A DNA stretch of 64,000 nucleotides from the NCBI GenBank assembly GCA_030681195.1, contig JAUXXJ010000026.1:177047-241046 (forward strand), in the 5' to 3' direction. Origin of the DNA: Rhodocyclaceae bacterium. GTDB lineage: Bacteria; Pseudomonadota; Gammaproteobacteria; Burkholderiales; Rhodocyclaceae. The translations under genes and the position numbers were made by a program. Below the pieces are notes generated by a model. That model was not told the origin of the DNA. It saw only the letters and a list, made by a program, of their open reading frames with translations, and did no database searches. Positions 1 through 10,737 of this stretch are shown in pieces (position 1 is the first letter of the stretch; each line of letters starts with the position of its first letter).

Positions 1-1100
1 CCATCAAGTTGCCTGCGGTCGGGCCGTCGGTGTTGGCGGTCGGTGGCTGGTTCAAGAACACGGTTTGCATCACGCGTGGCGATGAAGCCTTCGTTTCGCA
101 ACACATCGGCGATCTCGACAACGCCGCCGCTTGTGGTTTCTTTGAGGAGAGCATTGTGCATCTGCTGCACATCCTCGACTTAGAGCCGGAAATCGTCGCC
201 CACGACCTGCATCCCGATTTTCATTCCACCCGCTTTGCCGCCGCGTTTGCCGCCGAACGTGGCATTCCTGCCATCGGTGTGCAGCATCACCACGCCCACA
301 TTGCTGCCGTCTGTGCGGAATATGGGATTGTCGAGCCGGTGCTGGGGCTGGCACTGGATGGCGTTGGATTGGGAGCGGATGGCACCGCCTGGGGCGGCGA
401 GTTGCTGCGCGTCGAGGGTGGCGAGTTTGAACGGCTGGGCCATCTGTATCCGCTAGCCTTGCCCGGCGGCGATGTGGCCGCCCGCGAGCCGTGGCGCATG
501 GCGGCTGCTGTGCTGCATGCACTCGGGCGTGGCGGCGAGATTGCTACACGTTTTACCGACGAACCGGCGGCCAAGACGGTGATGACCATGCTGGCGCGCG
601 GGCTGAACAGTCCGCAAACTTCAAGCGCCGGCCGGCTGTTCGATGCAGCGGCAGGGCTGCTCAACGTCAAGCGACGCGCCAGTTTCGAGGGCCAGGCCGC
701 CATGCTGCTCGAAGGGCTGGCCGCATCTCATGACCCTGTCCCGCCGCTGGCGAAAGGTTGGCGCATCGAAAACGCTGTGCTCGACCTGCGCCCCCTGCTA
801 GCCCAGTTAAGCGCGTCGGATGAAAGCAGTCACGCCGCTGCGCTATTCCACGCCACCTTTGCCGCCGCGCTGGTCGCGTGGGTGGCCGAAGCGGCCCGGC
901 AGAGCGGCATCCAGACCATTGCCGCCGCAGGTGGCTGTCTGCTCAATCAAGTATTGTCAGGGGCGTTACAGAAAGGGCTGGCGCACGAGGGCTTACGCCT
1001 GCTGCTGCCACGCGAACTACCGTCGAATGATGGGGGTCTGTCGCTGGGACAGGCGTGGGTGGCGATTACAGGATTTCGGGCATCGGGTGTAATGCGTTAG
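1..1100 (+). CDS. hypF: Carbamoyltransferase HypF, C-terminal part (5' end outside window)
   Basis: The reading frame is open from the first bases and continues upstream of the window, so this is the 3' part of a longer gene. The protein carries the Kae1/TobZ-like carbamoyltransferase region of HypF: an LAVGGWFKNT motif near the start, the metal-binding HHHAH motif, DGVGLGADGTAWGGE, and the late GGCLLNQVL and SNDGGLSLGQ motifs. HypF uses carbamoyl phosphate to make the thiocarbamate precursor of the cyanide ligands of [NiFe] hydrogenase. The acylphosphatase, zinc-finger and YrdC-like domains expected at the N-terminus would lie before base 1. A TTG at base 9 is in frame but is unlikely to be the true start. 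No other hyp gene is visible. Confidence 0.9.
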   Translation, partial: IKLPAVGPSVLAVGGWFKNTVCITRGDEAFVSQHIGDLDNAAACGFFEESIVHLLHILDLEPEIVAHDLHPDFHSTRFAAAFAAERGIPAIGVQHHHAHIAAVCAEYGIVEPVLGLALDGVGLGADGTAWGGELLRVEGGEFERLGHLYPLALPGGDVAAREPWRMAAAVLHALGRGGEIATRFTDEPAAKTVMTMLARGLNSPQTSSAGRLFDAAAGLLNVKRRASFEGQAAMLLEGLAASHDPVPPLAKGWRIENAVLDLRPLLAQLSASDESSHAAALFHATFAAALVAWVAEAARQSGIQTIAAAGGCLLNQVLSGALQKGLAHEGLRLLLPRELPSNDGGLSLGQAWVAITGFRASGVMR

Positions 1101-1313
1101 CAGAAGCCAGGCGAATCTCATCACTGGCAAAGTCGCCTAGTTTGTTTATCTTGAAGTCAATACGATCAGGTGGTTATAATGTGCGGCTTGCCTTTCTGCA
1201 GCCGGTTTGCTGTGGGGCGGCAAAATTCACACACCTGGCACCGAATGGGTGCCCTACCATGGGGTAGGGAACCAGCCGGGTGGCGGACAACCCATATCGG
1301 AGATTTACCTACT
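1101..1313 (+). promoter_or_regulatory. rpsB promoter and 5' leader
   Basis: This gap holds the rpsB control region. A -35-like TTGAAG (1151-1156) and a perfect -10 TATAAT (1175-1180) are 18 bases apart. The leader of about 130 nt contains a perfect hairpin, CCCTACC (1252-1258), loop ATGG, GGTAGGG (1263-1269). In other proteobacteria the rpsB-tsf leader is bound by excess S2 to repress translation, so an equivalent role here is plausible but inferred. AGGCGA (1109-1114) and TCGCCT (1133-1138) could form a weak terminator behind hypF; the loop is long and I am not confident of it. Confidence 0.7.
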
Positions 1314-2063
1314 ATGAGCACAACCATGCGCCAGATGCTGGAAGCCGGCATCCATTTCGGCCACCAGACCCGTTTCTGGAACCCCAAGATGGCCCCGTAC
1401 ATCTTTGGTCATCGCAACAAGATTCACATCATCAACCTTGAGAAGACGCTTGCCAAGTTCAATGAGGCAACGGACTTCGTCAAGAAGATGTCCGCCAAGC
1501 GCGGTACAGTTCTCTTCGTCGGCACCAAGCGTCAGGCACGTGAGATCGTTGCCGAAGAGGCGCTGCGCGCCGGCATGCCCTTCGTCGATGAGCGCTGGCT
1601 CGGCGGGATGCTGACCAACTTCAAGACCGTCAAGGTGTCGCTCAAGCGTCTTAAAGAGATGGAGCAGATGGTTGAGGATGGCGGCTTTGAAAAGGTGGGC
1701 AAGAAAGAAGCCCTGATGCTCCAGCGCGAACTGACCAAGCTGCAGAAGAGCCTCGGCGGAATCAAGGATATGGCCGCGCTGCCGGATGCAATTTTCGTCA
1801 TCGACGTGGGTTATCACAAGATTGCCATTACCGAAGCCAACAAGCTGGGTATCCCGGTGATTGGCGTGGTCGATACCAACCACTCGCCGATCGGCATTAA
1901 TTATGTGGTTCCCGGTAACGACGACTCTTCGAGCGCTATTCGTTTGTACGCCCGTGGCATGGCCGATGCCATTCTCGAAGGCAAGAATGCCGCGATGAAC
2001 GAAGTGGTTCAGCAGATGGCCGGTGACGACGAGTTCGTCGAAGTCGAAGAAGGTCAGGAGTAA
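1314..2063 (+). CDS. rpsB: 30S ribosomal protein S2
   Basis: Ribosomal protein S2 of the small subunit, 249 residues, close to the usual length of about 240-250. The family signature [19 protein letters not shown] is at the N-terminus, and [27 protein letters not shown] is the conserved C-terminal block. The frame is open further upstream, but the ATG at 1314 gives MSTTMRQML, which aligns with other S2 N-termini, and lies after a CGGAG-type ribosome binding site. It is first in the rpsB-tsf-pyrH-frr operon, with tsf starting 5 bases after its stop. The acidic C-terminal tail ([10 protein letters not shown]) is normal for betaproteobacteria. Confidence 0.98.
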   Translation: MSTTMRQMLEAGIHFGHQTRFWNPKMAPYIFGHRNKIHIINLEKTLAKFNEATDFVKKMSAKRGTVLFVGTKRQAREIVAEEALRAGMPFVDERWLGGMLTNFKTVKVSLKRLKEMEQMVEDGGFEKVGKKEALMLQRELTKLQKSLGGIKDMAALPDAIFVIDVGYHKIAITEANKLGIPVIGVVDTNHSPIGINYVVPGNDDSSSAIRLYARGMADAILEGKNAAMNEVVQQMAGDDEFVEVEEGQE

Positions 2064-2068
2064 GCACG

Positions 2069-2971
2069 ATGGCAGAAATTACAGCAGGCATGGTCAAGGA
2101 GTTACGCGAAAAGACCGATGCCCCGATGATGGAATGCAAGAAGGCGCTGACTGAAGCCGCAGGCGACATGGCCAAGGCTGAGGAAATTCTGCGCGTCAAG
2201 CTCGGCAACAAGGCGACCAAGGCCGCTACGCGCGTGGCGGCTGAAGGTGTGGTGGGGATGTTCCTGTCTGCCGACGGCAAGCTGGGTGCGGTGGTCGAGG
2301 TTAACTCCGAGACTGACTTCGTCGCCAAGAACGATGAGTTCATCGCGCTCTCGAAGGGCTGCGCTGAGCTTGTGGCAACCAAGAATCCCGCTGATGTGGC
2401 TGCGCTTTCCGCGTTGCCGATGGGCGATGGCACGGTCGAGTCGACGCGTTCTGCACTGGTTGGCAAGATCGGCGAGAACATGTCGATTCGCCGCTTTGTG
2501 CGCATTGAGGCGAAGGGCAAGCTTTCTTCTTATGTGCATGGCGGCTCCAAGATCGGCGTGATGGTCGATCTGACCGGCGGCGACGAGCAGCTGGGCAAGG
2601 ATCTGGCGATGCACATTGCCGCCTCGAAGCCAAAGTCACTGGATTCCTCGGGCGTGCCCGCAGAACTGCTCGATACCGAGCGCCGCATCGCCATCGAGAA
2701 GGCGCGCGAGTCCGGCAAGCCGGAAGCCATGCTGGAGAAGATCGCCGAAGGCACCGTCCAGAAGTATCTGAAGGACGTGACGCTGCTGGGTCAGGTTTTC
2801 GTCAAGGCAGAAGATGGCAAGCAGACGATCGAACAGTTGCTGAAGGCCAAGGGTGCAACGGTTAACAGCTTCGTTCTCACCATCGTCGGCGAAGGCATCG
2901 AGAAGAAGGTGACGGACTTTGCTGCCGAAGTGGCCGAACAAGCAGCCGCTGCTGCCGCTGCCAAGAAGTAA
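2069..2971 (+). CDS. tsf: Elongation factor Ts
   Basis: EF-Ts, the guanine-nucleotide exchange factor for EF-Tu, 300 residues. The N-terminal UBA-like domain ([23 protein letters not shown]) and the [10 protein letters not shown] core motif that contacts EF-Tu are intact. It lies 5 bases behind rpsB and 6 bases before pyrH, so all three are probably cotranscribed. It ends in an Ala-rich tail ([12 protein letters not shown]). Confidence 0.98.
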   Translation: MAEITAGMVKELREKTDAPMMECKKALTEAAGDMAKAEEILRVKLGNKATKAATRVAAEGVVGMFLSADGKLGAVVEVNSETDFVAKNDEFIALSKGCAELVATKNPADVAALSALPMGDGTVESTRSALVGKIGENMSIRRFVRIEAKGKLSSYVHGGSKIGVMVDLTGGDEQLGKDLAMHIAASKPKSLDSSGVPAELLDTERRIAIEKARESGKPEAMLEKIAEGTVQKYLKDVTLLGQVFVKAEDGKQTIEQLLKAKGATVNSFVLTIVGEGIEKKVTDFAAEVAEQAAAAAAAKK

Positions 2972-2977
2972 CGCAAG

Positions 2978-3691
2978 ATGACCGCCGTCTACAAACGCAT
3001 CCTGCTCAAGCTCTCGGGTGAAGCCCTGATGGGCGAGGATGCCTACGGTATCAACCGTGAAACCTTGTGGCGCATCGTCAATGAAGTCAAGACGGTGACC
3101 GACCTCGGCGTCGAGGTAGGTGTGGTGATCGGTGGCGGCAATATCTTTCGTGGCATGGCCGGTGCATCCTCCGGGATGGATCGCGCCACGGCCGACTACA
3201 TGGGCATGCTGGCCACGGTGATGAATGCCATGGCCTTGTCCGACGCGATGCGTCAGGCGGGTATGAATGCCCGCGTGCAGTCGGCACTGTCGATCGAACA
3301 AGTGGTTGAACCCTACATTCGCGGCAAGGCGATTCGTTACCTTGAGGAAGGGCGTGTCGTGATCTTCGGCGGCGGTACGGGCAACCCGTTCTTTACCACG
3401 GACACAGCGGCGGCACTGCGCGGTTCCGAGATCGGTGCCGAAATTGTTCTCAAGGCGACCAAGGTGGATGGCGTCTATAGCGCCGATCCGAAGAAGGATC
3501 CAACCGCGACGCGCTATGCGAAGATCAGCTTCGACGAGGCGATTGGTCGCAGCCTTGGCGTGATGGATGCCACGGCCTTCGCATTGTGCCGTGATCAAAA
3601 ATTGCCGATCAACGTGTTTTCGATCTTCAAGGCCGGTGCGCTGAAGCGTGTAGTCATGGGCGAGGACGAGGGCACGCTGGTTCATTGTTGA
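2978..3691 (+). CDS. pyrH: Uridylate kinase (UMP kinase)
   Basis: Hexameric bacterial UMP kinase of the amino-acid kinase fold, 237 residues. It makes UDP from UMP and is normally activated by GTP and inhibited by UTP. Visible motifs are [11 protein letters not shown] at the N-terminus, [10 protein letters not shown], and [20 protein letters not shown] for substrate binding, followed by [15 protein letters not shown]. It is in the conserved position between tsf and frr. Confidence 0.98.
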   Translation: MTAVYKRILLKLSGEALMGEDAYGINRETLWRIVNEVKTVTDLGVEVGVVIGGGNIFRGMAGASSGMDRATADYMGMLATVMNAMALSDAMRQAGMNARVQSALSIEQVVEPYIRGKAIRYLEEGRVVIFGGGTGNPFFTTDTAAALRGSEIGAEIVLKATKVDGVYSADPKKDPTATRYAKISFDEAIGRSLGVMDATAFALCRDQKLPINVFSIFKAGALKRVVMGEDEGTLVHC

Positions 3692-3710
3692 TGAAGTGCA
3701 GGAGTTTTTC

Positions 3711-4268
3711 ATGATTGTCGAACTCAAGAAAACCGCCGAACACAAGATGCAGAAAAGCGTCGAGGCGCTGGTGCATGATCTGGCCAAGATCCGCACTGGA
3801 CGTGCGCATACCGGTCTGCTCGACCACATTCAAGTTGATTACTACGGTTCTCCGATGCCGATCAATCAGGTGGCCAATATCACGCTGATTGACGCGCGCA
3901 CGATTGGCGTGCAGCCTTGGGAAAAAAACATGGTGGCCAAGGTCGAAAAGGCGATTCGTGAATCCGACCTCGGCCTTAATCCGGCGACGCAAGGCGATAT
4001 TTTGCGTATCCCCATGCCGATGCTGACCGAAGAGCGTCGCCGCGACCTGATCAAGGTCGTCAAGCATGAAGGCGAGGATGCCAAAATTGCGATTCGCAAT
4101 CTGCGCCGCGATGCCAATACGCATCTCAAGGATGCGCTGAAGAAGCACGAAATCTCTGAGGATGACGAGCGCCGCACCCAGGACGATGTCCAGAAACTCA
4201 CCGACAAGTATGTCGCCGAAGTGGACAAACTGCTGGCCGAAAAAGAAAAGGATCTGATGGCCGTCTAG
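3711..4268 (+). CDS. frr: Ribosome recycling factor
   Basis: RRF splits the post-termination ribosome together with EF-G. The frame is open from a GTG at 3696, but the ATG at 3711 is preferred: it is preceded by AGGAG (3700-3704) and yields exactly the family length of 185 residues. The three-helix bundle sequence is typical ([31 protein letters not shown] and [31 protein letters not shown]). It ends 20 bases before uppS. Confidence 0.97.
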   Translation: MIVELKKTAEHKMQKSVEALVHDLAKIRTGRAHTGLLDHIQVDYYGSPMPINQVANITLIDARTIGVQPWEKNMVAKVEKAIRESDLGLNPATQGDILRIPMPMLTEERRRDLIKVVKHEGEDAKIAIRNLRRDANTHLKDALKKHEISEDDERRTQDDVQKLTDKYVAEVDKLLAEKEKDLMAV

Positions 4269-4288
4269 GTCATCTGCCTTTTATTTCC

Positions 4289-5080
4289 ATGTTCGCCAGT
4301 ACGACGACAGCCATCCCCGAGTCTGTGGCTGTGCCACGCCATGTGGCCATCATCATGGATGGCAATGGGCGCTGGGCAAAAAAGCGCATGCTGCCGCGTG
4401 TGGCGGGCCATAAGCAAGGTGTGGATACCGTCCGCGAAATGGTCAAGGCGTGCATTGAGCGCGGTATCGGATACCTGACCCTGTTTGCCTTCAGTTCGGA
4501 AAACTGGCGTCGCCCACCGGAAGAGGTGGGTTTCCTGATGAATCTCTTCGTTGCGGCGCTGGAGCGCGAGATCGGGCGCCTGCATGCCAACGGCGTTCGT
4601 TTGCGCGTGGTGGGGGATCTTTCTGCCTTCGAGCCACGTTTGATCGACCTGATTCGCCGTGGCGAAAACGTCACGGCCGAAAATAAGCAGCTGACACTCA
4701 CCATTGCCGCCAACTATGGCGGGCGCTGGGATTTGATGCAGGCTCTCAATGGACTGGCGCTTGCCTATCCTGAAAAGGCGGGCGAATATGCCGAGTCCGA
4801 CCTGGCCCCCTTTTTGTCGATGAGCTATGCACCGGAACCTGACCTGTTCATTCGTACGGGCGGCGAACAGCGCATCAGCAATTTCCTGCTCTGGCAACTG
4901 GCCTATAGCGAGTTGTATTTCACGGACAAGTATTGGCCGGATTTCGATGCGGCGGCACTGGATGACGCCATTGGTAGTTTTCAGCAGCGTGAGCGTCGCT
5001 TTGGCCGCACCAGCGAGCAACTGCTTGCGGTGGACGCTGCCGTCTCGCCAACGCCGACTTTTAGCCGCAATGCCGGGTGA
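4289..5080 (+). CDS. uppS: Isoprenyl transferase (undecaprenyl diphosphate synthase)
   Basis: Cis-prenyltransferase that extends farnesyl diphosphate to the C55 carrier used in peptidoglycan and O-antigen synthesis. [16 protein letters not shown] contains the catalytic Asp and the Gly-rich diphosphate site. FSSENWRRP and [23 protein letters not shown] are the other conserved blocks. The last 20 residues or so ([17 protein letters not shown]) are a non-conserved tail encoded by a copy of the dispersed repeat described in this window. The stop lies inside the start of cdsA, an 11-base overlap. Confidence 0.97.
   Translation: MFASTTTAIPESVAVPRHVAIIMDGNGRWAKKRMLPRVAGHKQGVDTVREMVKACIERGIGYLTLFAFSSENWRRPPEEVGFLMNLFVAALEREIGRLHANGVRLRVVGDLSAFEPRLIDLIRRGENVTAENKQLTLTIAANYGGRWDLMQALNGLALAYPEKAGEYAESDLAPFLSMSYAPEPDLFIRTGGEQRISNFLLWQLAYSELYFTDKYWPDFDAAALDDAIGSFQQRERRFGRTSEQLLAVDAAVSPTPTFSRNAG
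5039..5062 (-). repeat. Dispersed repeat copy 1
   Basis: Reads AAAAGTCGGCGTTGGCG then AGACGGC on the - strand, inside the 3' end of uppS, where it supplies the variable tail residues SPTPTF. One mismatch in the 16-base core. Confidence 0.8.
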
Positions 5081-5867
5081 ACTAGGGGCGCGGGTCATCA
5101 CCGCGCTGTTCCTTGTGGCAGGATTTCTGGCTGTCCTGTTCCTGCTCCCTCCTGTGGCAACTGCCTTGGTATTTGCCCTGGTCACAACACTGGCGGCTTG
5201 GGAGTGGGCGGGGCTGATAAAGGCCAGCCAACCTTACCGCAAACTGTTTGCCGGCCTGGTGCTGCTTTCCTGTTTGGTGTTGTGGCTGCGTCCAGCGGAC
5301 AGTTTTCCCGTCCTATGGGTAATGGCTGCCCTGTTCTGGCTGGGCTTGATGCCTTTCTGGCTGGCCACGCGCCGTTCTGTAGGTTCCTCGGGTTATCTGG
5401 TGGGCTGGGTGCTACTGGTGCCAACCTGGGCGGCGCTGGTGGATTTGCATGGCCGCAGTCCGATGCTGTTGCTGGCCGTAATGGCGCTGGTCTGGATAGC
5501 CGACATCGCCGCTTATTTCACCGGGCGCGCTTTCGGCAAACATAAGCTGGCGCCTGCGATTAGTCCGGGCAAGACTTGGGAGGGCGTTGTCGGTGCGGTG
5601 CTCGGTGTGATGATCTACGGTCTTTGGGTTGCCGATCTGCTACCGGCGACTGCGGATGTAGCGCCTGTCTTCATGGTTGGGGCGTTGTTGCTGCTGACGG
5701 CCTTGAGCGTTGCAGGCGACTTGTTTGAGTCGATGATCAAACGCCAGGCGAACATGAAAGACAGCAGTCAGTTGTTGCCAGGGCATGGTGGCATTCTCGA
5801 CCGTATCGACAGCCAGACGTCGACCCTGCCGGTCGTCGCGCTGGCCTTGCTGCTGGTGCGCCAATGA
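5070..5867 (+). CDS. cdsA: Phosphatidate cytidylyltransferase (CDP-diacylglycerol synthase)
   Basis: Integral membrane enzyme that makes CDP-diacylglycerol from phosphatidate and CTP. The ATG at 5070 overlaps the end of uppS and gives 265 residues with several hydrophobic helices. The C-terminal CdsA signature is present: [37 protein letters not shown] longer open frame from 4827 lies inside uppS and is not used. The stop overlaps the dxr start by 4 bases. Confidence 0.96.
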   Translation: MPGELGARVITALFLVAGFLAVLFLLPPVATALVFALVTTLAAWEWAGLIKASQPYRKLFAGLVLLSCLVLWLRPADSFPVLWVMAALFWLGLMPFWLATRRSVGSSGYLVGWVLLVPTWAALVDLHGRSPMLLLAVMALVWIADIAAYFTGRAFGKHKLAPAISPGKTWEGVVGAVLGVMIYGLWVADLLPATADVAPVFMVGALLLLTALSVAGDLFESMIKRQANMKDSSQLLPGHGGILDRIDSQTSTLPVVALALLLVRQ

Positions 5868-7057
5868 CACATCAAACACGCCAGAAACTGACCATCCTAG
5901 GGGCGACTGGATCGATTGGCGTCAGCACGCTCGATGTGGTGGCGCGTCACCCGGATCGGTATGAAGTCCTGGCCTTGACCGGCAATAGCCGCGTTGAAGT
6001 GCTGTTCGCACAGTGTCTGCAACATCGGCCACGCTTTGCCGTGGTCGGGGATGGCAAGGATGTCGCCGGCCTCACCGAGCGTTTGCGCGCCAATGGTTTG
6101 GCGACCGAGGTGCTGGCCGGTCCTGCGGCGCTGGAAAGGGTGGCCTCCCTACCTGAAGTGGATACCGTCATGGCGGCGATTGTCGGTGCGGCAGGCTTGC
6201 AGCCGACGCTGGCCGCGGTGCGTGCGGGCAAGCGCATCCTGCTGGCGAACAAGGAAGCGCTGGTGATGGGCGGTGCCCTGTTCATGGAGGAGGTGCGGCG
6301 CCATCGGGCGGTTCTGCTGCCAATCGACAGCGAGCACAACGCAGTTTTTCAGTCCATGCCACCCGACTACGCGGGCGATCCGGCACGTGTCGGCGTGAGC
6401 CACATTCTGCTCACGGCGTCCGGCGGACCTTTCCGTACGACATCGTTGGCGCGCTTGCAGCAGGTGACGCCGGCCGAAGCCTGTGCGCATCCCAACTGGT
6501 CGATGGGGCGCAAGATCTCGGTCGATTCGGCCACCATGATGAACAAGGGCCTGGAGGTGATCGAGGCACGCTGGCTGTTCAACCTGACGCCCGACCAGAT
6601 CGACGTCGTGATCCACCCGCAGAGTGTCATCCACTCACTTGTCCAGTATGTGGATGGCTCGGTGTTGGCCGAATTGGGCAACCCCGATATGCGTACGCCG
6701 ATCGCCCATGCGCTCGCCTGGCCAGAGCGCATTGACGCGGGCGTTGCGCCACTGGACCTGCCGGCGATTGCCCAACTGAATTTCGAACGTCCGGATTTTG
6801 AGCGTTTCCCCTGCCTGGCACTGGCTTATCGTGCCTTGCGTGCGGGTGGTATCGCACCGACGGTGCTGAATGCCGCCAATGAAGTCGCAGTCGCTGCCTT
6901 CCTTGAGGAACGTCTGCCCTTCCTGGCCATTGCCGACATCATTGCCGCCTCACTCGATGTGATTGAGCCGGGAGAGGCGATTGATCTGCCGGCCATCCTG
7001 GCCGCCGATGCGCTGGCCAGGAATGTGGCTCACGACTTGATCGAGCGCCGCACCTGA
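5864..7057 (+). CDS. dxr: 1-deoxy-D-xylulose 5-phosphate reductoisomerase
   Basis: Second enzyme of the MEP isoprenoid pathway, giving MEP from DXP with NADPH. It has 397 residues. [15 protein letters not shown] is the NADPH site. [23 protein letters not shown] and [25 protein letters not shown] carry the metal and substrate ligands. Its product feeds the UppS reaction encoded upstream. It overlaps cdsA by 4 bases and shares one base with rseP. Confidence 0.97.
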   Translation: MTHQTRQKLTILGATGSIGVSTLDVVARHPDRYEVLALTGNSRVEVLFAQCLQHRPRFAVVGDGKDVAGLTERLRANGLATEVLAGPAALERVASLPEVDTVMAAIVGAAGLQPTLAAVRAGKRILLANKEALVMGGALFMEEVRRHRAVLLPIDSEHNAVFQSMPPDYAGDPARVGVSHILLTASGGPFRTTSLARLQQVTPAEACAHPNWSMGRKISVDSATMMNKGLEVIEARWLFNLTPDQIDVVIHPQSVIHSLVQYVDGSVLAELGNPDMRTPIAHALAWPERIDAGVAPLDLPAIAQLNFERPDFERFPCLALAYRALRAGGIAPTVLNAANEVAVAAFLEERLPFLAIADIIAASLDVIEPGEAIDLPAILAADALARNVAHDLIERRT

Positions 7058-8439
7058 TGAACATGGGCGGCGCGGTCTGGGTACTCGGGGCGTTTGTGCT
7101 GGCCCTTGGCGTGCTGATTACGGTTCACGAGCTGGGGCACTACGCAGTAGCGCGCTGGTGCAATGTCAAAATCCTGCGCTTCTCCGTGGGCTTTGGGCGT
7201 CCCTTGTGGTTGCGGCGCTGGGGCAAGGATCAAACAGAATGGGCTGTGTCGGTGTTTCCGCTCGGCGGCTACGTCAAGATGCTCGACGAGCGGGAGGGCG
7301 AGGTGGCTCCCGAAGAGGTCCATCGTGCCTTTAACCGCCAGTCCGTGGGCCGACGTAGTCTCATCGTGGTGGCCGGGCCGCTGGCCAATCTCATGCTGGC
7401 AGTGCTTCTTTATTGGTTCTTGTTCATGCAGGGGGTCGAAGAGCCTCGGCCGATACTGGCAAGCCCGCCCGCTGGGAGTGTGGCCGCCATGACAAAAATC
7501 GGCGCTGGCGAGTCGGCACGCAAGGTCTCCGGCGTGGCGGTGAACACCTGGTCGGAGTTTCGCTGGGAGGTGCTGCAGCGTGCCTTGAATCGTGAGGTGA
7601 TTGCCCTTGAAACCAGCGATGCGCAGGGAGGGATTGCCATTCACCGGCTCGATACCACGCATTTGTCAGGCGATGCGTTGGAGGGGGACATCATGCAGCC
7701 GCTCGGACTACGCCTGATGCGGCCCGATTTGCCGGCCGTGCTGGGTAATATTCAAGCCGGATCTCCCGCCGCAGCAGCCGGGTTGTTACCGGGCGATCGG
7801 GTGACGGCGCTGGATGGACAGTCGGTCAGCGGTTGGCATGCCTTGGCGCAAGGTATTCGTGAAGCCGGCGCGCGTGAGATTGAGTTGGTGGTGCGGCGTG
7901 GTGAGCAGCAACTGGTATTCAGAGTGACGCCCGAATTGATGGCGCCTGTGGAAGGGGAAACCAAACCCCGTGCCCGCATTGGGATCTCCGTACGCGACGA
8001 TCCCGAGTTGCGCCGCAATGCCTGGGTGACGGTTAGTTACGGCCCGGTCGAGTCGATGCGCCGGGCATTTACGCAAACCTGGGAAACCTCGGTGTTGAGC
8101 TTGCGTATGATGGGACGCATGCTGATGGGCGAGCTTTCATTGAAGAACATCTCGGGGCCGGTCACCATCGCAGACTATGCTGGTCAGTCGGCGCGTATGG
8201 GGTTCGAGCACTACTTGCGTTTTCTGGCGCTGATCAGTATCAGCCTTGGCGTACTGAACCTGTTGCCTATCCCGGTGCTGGATGGGGGGCATTTAATGTA
8301 TTATCTTGCGGAGGTGATCAAGGGAGGCCCGCTTTCCGAGCGGATCATGGAGATAGGCCAGCAAATTGGCCTTACGCTTCTTGCCCTGTTGATGGCCCTC
8401 GCGTTTTACAACGACATCAATCGTCTGATTTCTGGCTGA
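7057..8439 (+). CDS. rseP: Site-2 zinc metalloprotease RseP
   Basis: Inner-membrane intramembrane protease. In relatives it cleaves the anti-sigma factor RseA during the sigma-E envelope stress response. HELGHY (residues 24-29) is the zinc motif in the first membrane helix, and NLLPIPVLDGGHL near the C-terminus holds the third ligand. The central part has PDZ-type sequence (GNIQAGSPAAAAGLLPGDRVTALDGQSV), plus a more divergent first PDZ containing MTKIGAGESA, which is encoded by a dispersed-repeat copy. It lies directly before bamA, as in many Gram-negatives. Confidence 0.96.
   Translation: MNMGGAVWVLGAFVLALGVLITVHELGHYAVARWCNVKILRFSVGFGRPLWLRRWGKDQTEWAVSVFPLGGYVKMLDEREGEVAPEEVHRAFNRQSVGRRSLIVVAGPLANLMLAVLLYWFLFMQGVEEPRPILASPPAGSVAAMTKIGAGESARKVSGVAVNTWSEFRWEVLQRALNREVIALETSDAQGGIAIHRLDTTHLSGDALEGDIMQPLGLRLMRPDLPAVLGNIQAGSPAAAAGLLPGDRVTALDGQSVSGWHALAQGIREAGAREIELVVRRGEQQLVFRVTPELMAPVEGETKPRARIGISVRDDPELRRNAWVTVSYGPVESMRRAFTQTWETSVLSLRMMGRMLMGELSLKNISGPVTIADYAGQSARMGFEHYLRFLALISISLGVLNLLPIPVLDGGHLMYYLAEVIKGGPLSERIMEIGQQIGLTLLALLMALAFYNDINRLISG
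7494..7518 (+). repeat. Dispersed repeat copy 2
   Basis: AAAAATCGGCGCTGGCG followed by AGTCGGC, inside rseP. It is read as KIGAGESA, in the loop of the first PDZ region. Confidence 0.7.
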
Positions 8440-8442
8440 CGC

Positions 8443-10725
8443 ATGAAATTCATATTCCCGTTTTTTGCTGGCTTGGTGGCACTGCTGATCAGTGCGAGCG
8501 CCGTTGCTTTCAGTCCCTTTGTTGTTCGCGATATTCGTGTCGAGGGTATCCAGCGTACTGAGGCCGGCACCGTTTTCAGCTATCTGCCGGTCAAGGTAGG
8601 CGATACATTGACCGAGGATAAAGCGGCTCAGGCCATCAAGGCATTGTTTGGTACCGGTTTTTTCAAGGATGTGCGCCTCGAAGTCGAGGGGGATGTGCTT
8701 GTGGTGCTGATTGAGGAGCGTCCGGCGATTGCCTCGCTGGATTTCGTGGGCACCAAGGCTTTCGATAAAGAGCAGTTGCGCAAGGGCTTGCGCGAGGTTG
8801 GTCTGTCCGAGTCGCGCATCTTTGACCGCTCGCTGGTCGAGCGTGCGGAGCAGGAACTCAAACGCCAATACCTATCTCAGGGACATTATGCGGCGCAAAT
8901 CACGACAACGGTGACCCCGTTAGAGCGTAATCGTGTCGGTATTACCTTTGCAGTGGATGAGGGTGAAATTGCCAAGATTCGCCAGATCAATATTGTCGGC
9001 ACCAAGGCCTTCAAGGAAAAAGAGCTCCTCGAGTTTTTCAGGCTGACCACACCTGGCTGGCTGACCTGGTATACCAAAAACGACCAATACTCAAAGCAGA
9101 AGCTTTCCGGGGATCTGGAAACCTTGCGCTCCCATTATCTTGATCGCGGCTATATCGAGTTCAACATCGAGTCCACTCAGGTTTCGATTTCACCGGACAA
9201 GCAGGATATCTACATCACCGTCAATATTAGCGAAGGCGATCAGTATTCGGTTTCGGCGGTCAAACTGGCAGGCGAATTGTTGTTGCCGGAAGATCAGTTG
9301 CTCAAACTGGTGACAATTAAGCCGGGCAAACTGTTTTCACGGGAAGATGTGACTGCAACGACCAAGGCGATCAGTGATCGTCTGTCGAATGATGGTTATG
9401 CCTTTGCCAACGTCAATGCTGCCCCTGAAATCGACAAGGAAAAGAAGCGGGTGGCTTTTACCCTCTTCGTTGATCCGGGACGGCGCGTATATGTCCGCCG
9501 TATTCAGGTGCAGGGTAATACGCGCTCGCGTGACGAAGTGATTCGTCGCGAAATGCGTCAGATGGAGGCCGCTTGGTATGACGGCGAAAAGATCAACAAG
9601 TCGCGTACGCGCGTTGATCGTTTGGGCTACTTTGACGAAGTAACGGTCGAAACCCCAGCGGTGCCTGGCACGACGGATCAGGTAGACCTGAATGTGAATG
9701 TCAAGGAAAAAGCGACGGGTAATATGATGCTTGGCGCAGGTTTGTCGAGCTCTGAGGGAGTCGTGTTCTCCGGTTCTGTACAGCAGCAAAACCTGTTTGG
9801 TAGTGGGAAACATGTGGGCGTCGGTTTCAATACCAGCAAAATCAATAAGCTGTACTCTGTCTCCTACACTGATCCGTTTCATACAATAGACGGCGTCAGT
9901 CGTGGGTTTGATGCTTACTACAAGGATACGAATACAGAGTCACTCACCGTGGCGACCTATGGCACGCAGTCCCTTGGGGGAGGTGTGCGTTATGGGCTCC
10001 CGATCGGCGAGGATGATTTCATCAACTTTGGTCTCGCTGTCGACTCAACCAAGATAAAGCAGACTGCCAATACACCGGTGAGATTTAAAAATTTCATCGC
10101 GCAAAATGGTGACTCATATTCCGGCCTGATTGGAACGCTTGGTTGGGCTAAGGATACGGTTGACAGCCGAATTTATCCGATGAACGGTTACCTGGTTCAA
10201 TTGAGTGGCGAAATGGGGGTTGGTAGCTCCTTGAAGTACTACCGTGCAAATGCGAGATATCAGCGCTATTTTCCACTTGGCCGCGAATATGCCTTGATGC
10301 TGAACGGGGAGTATGGGTTTGCAGATGGTTTTGGCGGACGTGTTCTGCCCTTCTATAAGTATTCCTACGCGGGTGGTGTTGGGTCGGTGCGAGGCTACAA
10401 GAATGGTTCGCTCGGTGAAGTTGATGCCGCTACAGGTGACCGCTTAGGTGGGGATCGCCGTTTCGTTGCGAACGCGGAGTTTCTCTTTCCAATGCCGGGT
10501 GGTGGCCTGGATAAATCTTTCAGGCTGAGCGCTTTTACAGATGCTGGCTGGGTGTGGGGTGTAGATCAGAAACTGGCTGTCGGGGATATGCGCTATAGCG
10601 CGGGTCTAGCACTGTCCTGGACTTCACCCATGGGACCCCTCAAGTTTAGTCTGGCGCAGCCACTCAACAAAAAGGTTGGCGATCAGACGCAACGCCTTCA
10701 ATTCCAGATGGGTACCATGTTTTAA
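8443..10725 (+). CDS. bamA: Outer membrane protein assembly factor BamA
   Basis: Omp85 pore of the BAM complex, which inserts beta-barrel proteins into the outer membrane. It has 760 residues. A signal peptide ([23 protein letters not shown]) is followed by five POTRA repeats to about residue 420, beginning [22 protein letters not shown]. The C-terminal barrel contains [15 protein letters not shown] (the VRGF/Y-type motif) and ends in aromatic Phe. It starts 3 bases after rseP. The downstream skp and lpxD give the usual bamA-skp-lpxD order. Confidence 0.98.
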   Translation: MKFIFPFFAGLVALLISASAVAFSPFVVRDIRVEGIQRTEAGTVFSYLPVKVGDTLTEDKAAQAIKALFGTGFFKDVRLEVEGDVLVVLIEERPAIASLDFVGTKAFDKEQLRKGLREVGLSESRIFDRSLVERAEQELKRQYLSQGHYAAQITTTVTPLERNRVGITFAVDEGEIAKIRQINIVGTKAFKEKELLEFFRLTTPGWLTWYTKNDQYSKQKLSGDLETLRSHYLDRGYIEFNIESTQVSISPDKQDIYITVNISEGDQYSVSAVKLAGELLLPEDQLLKLVTIKPGKLFSREDVTATTKAISDRLSNDGYAFANVNAAPEIDKEKKRVAFTLFVDPGRRVYVRRIQVQGNTRSRDEVIRREMRQMEAAWYDGEKINKSRTRVDRLGYFDEVTVETPAVPGTTDQVDLNVNVKEKATGNMMLGAGLSSSEGVVFSGSVQQQNLFGSGKHVGVGFNTSKINKLYSVSYTDPFHTIDGVSRGFDAYYKDTNTESLTVATYGTQSLGGGVRYGLPIGEDDFINFGLAVDSTKIKQTANTPVRFKNFIAQNGDSYSGLIGTLGWAKDTVDSRIYPMNGYLVQLSGEMGVGSSLKYYRANARYQRYFPLGREYALMLNGEYGFADGFGGRVLPFYKYSYAGGVGSVRGYKNGSLGEVDAATGDRLGGDRRFVANAEFLFPMPGGGLDKSFRLSAFTDAGWVWGVDQKLAVGDMRYSAGLALSWTSPMGPLKFSLAQPLNKKVGDQTQRLQFQMGTMF

Positions 10726-10737
10726 GTAGGAGTGATA

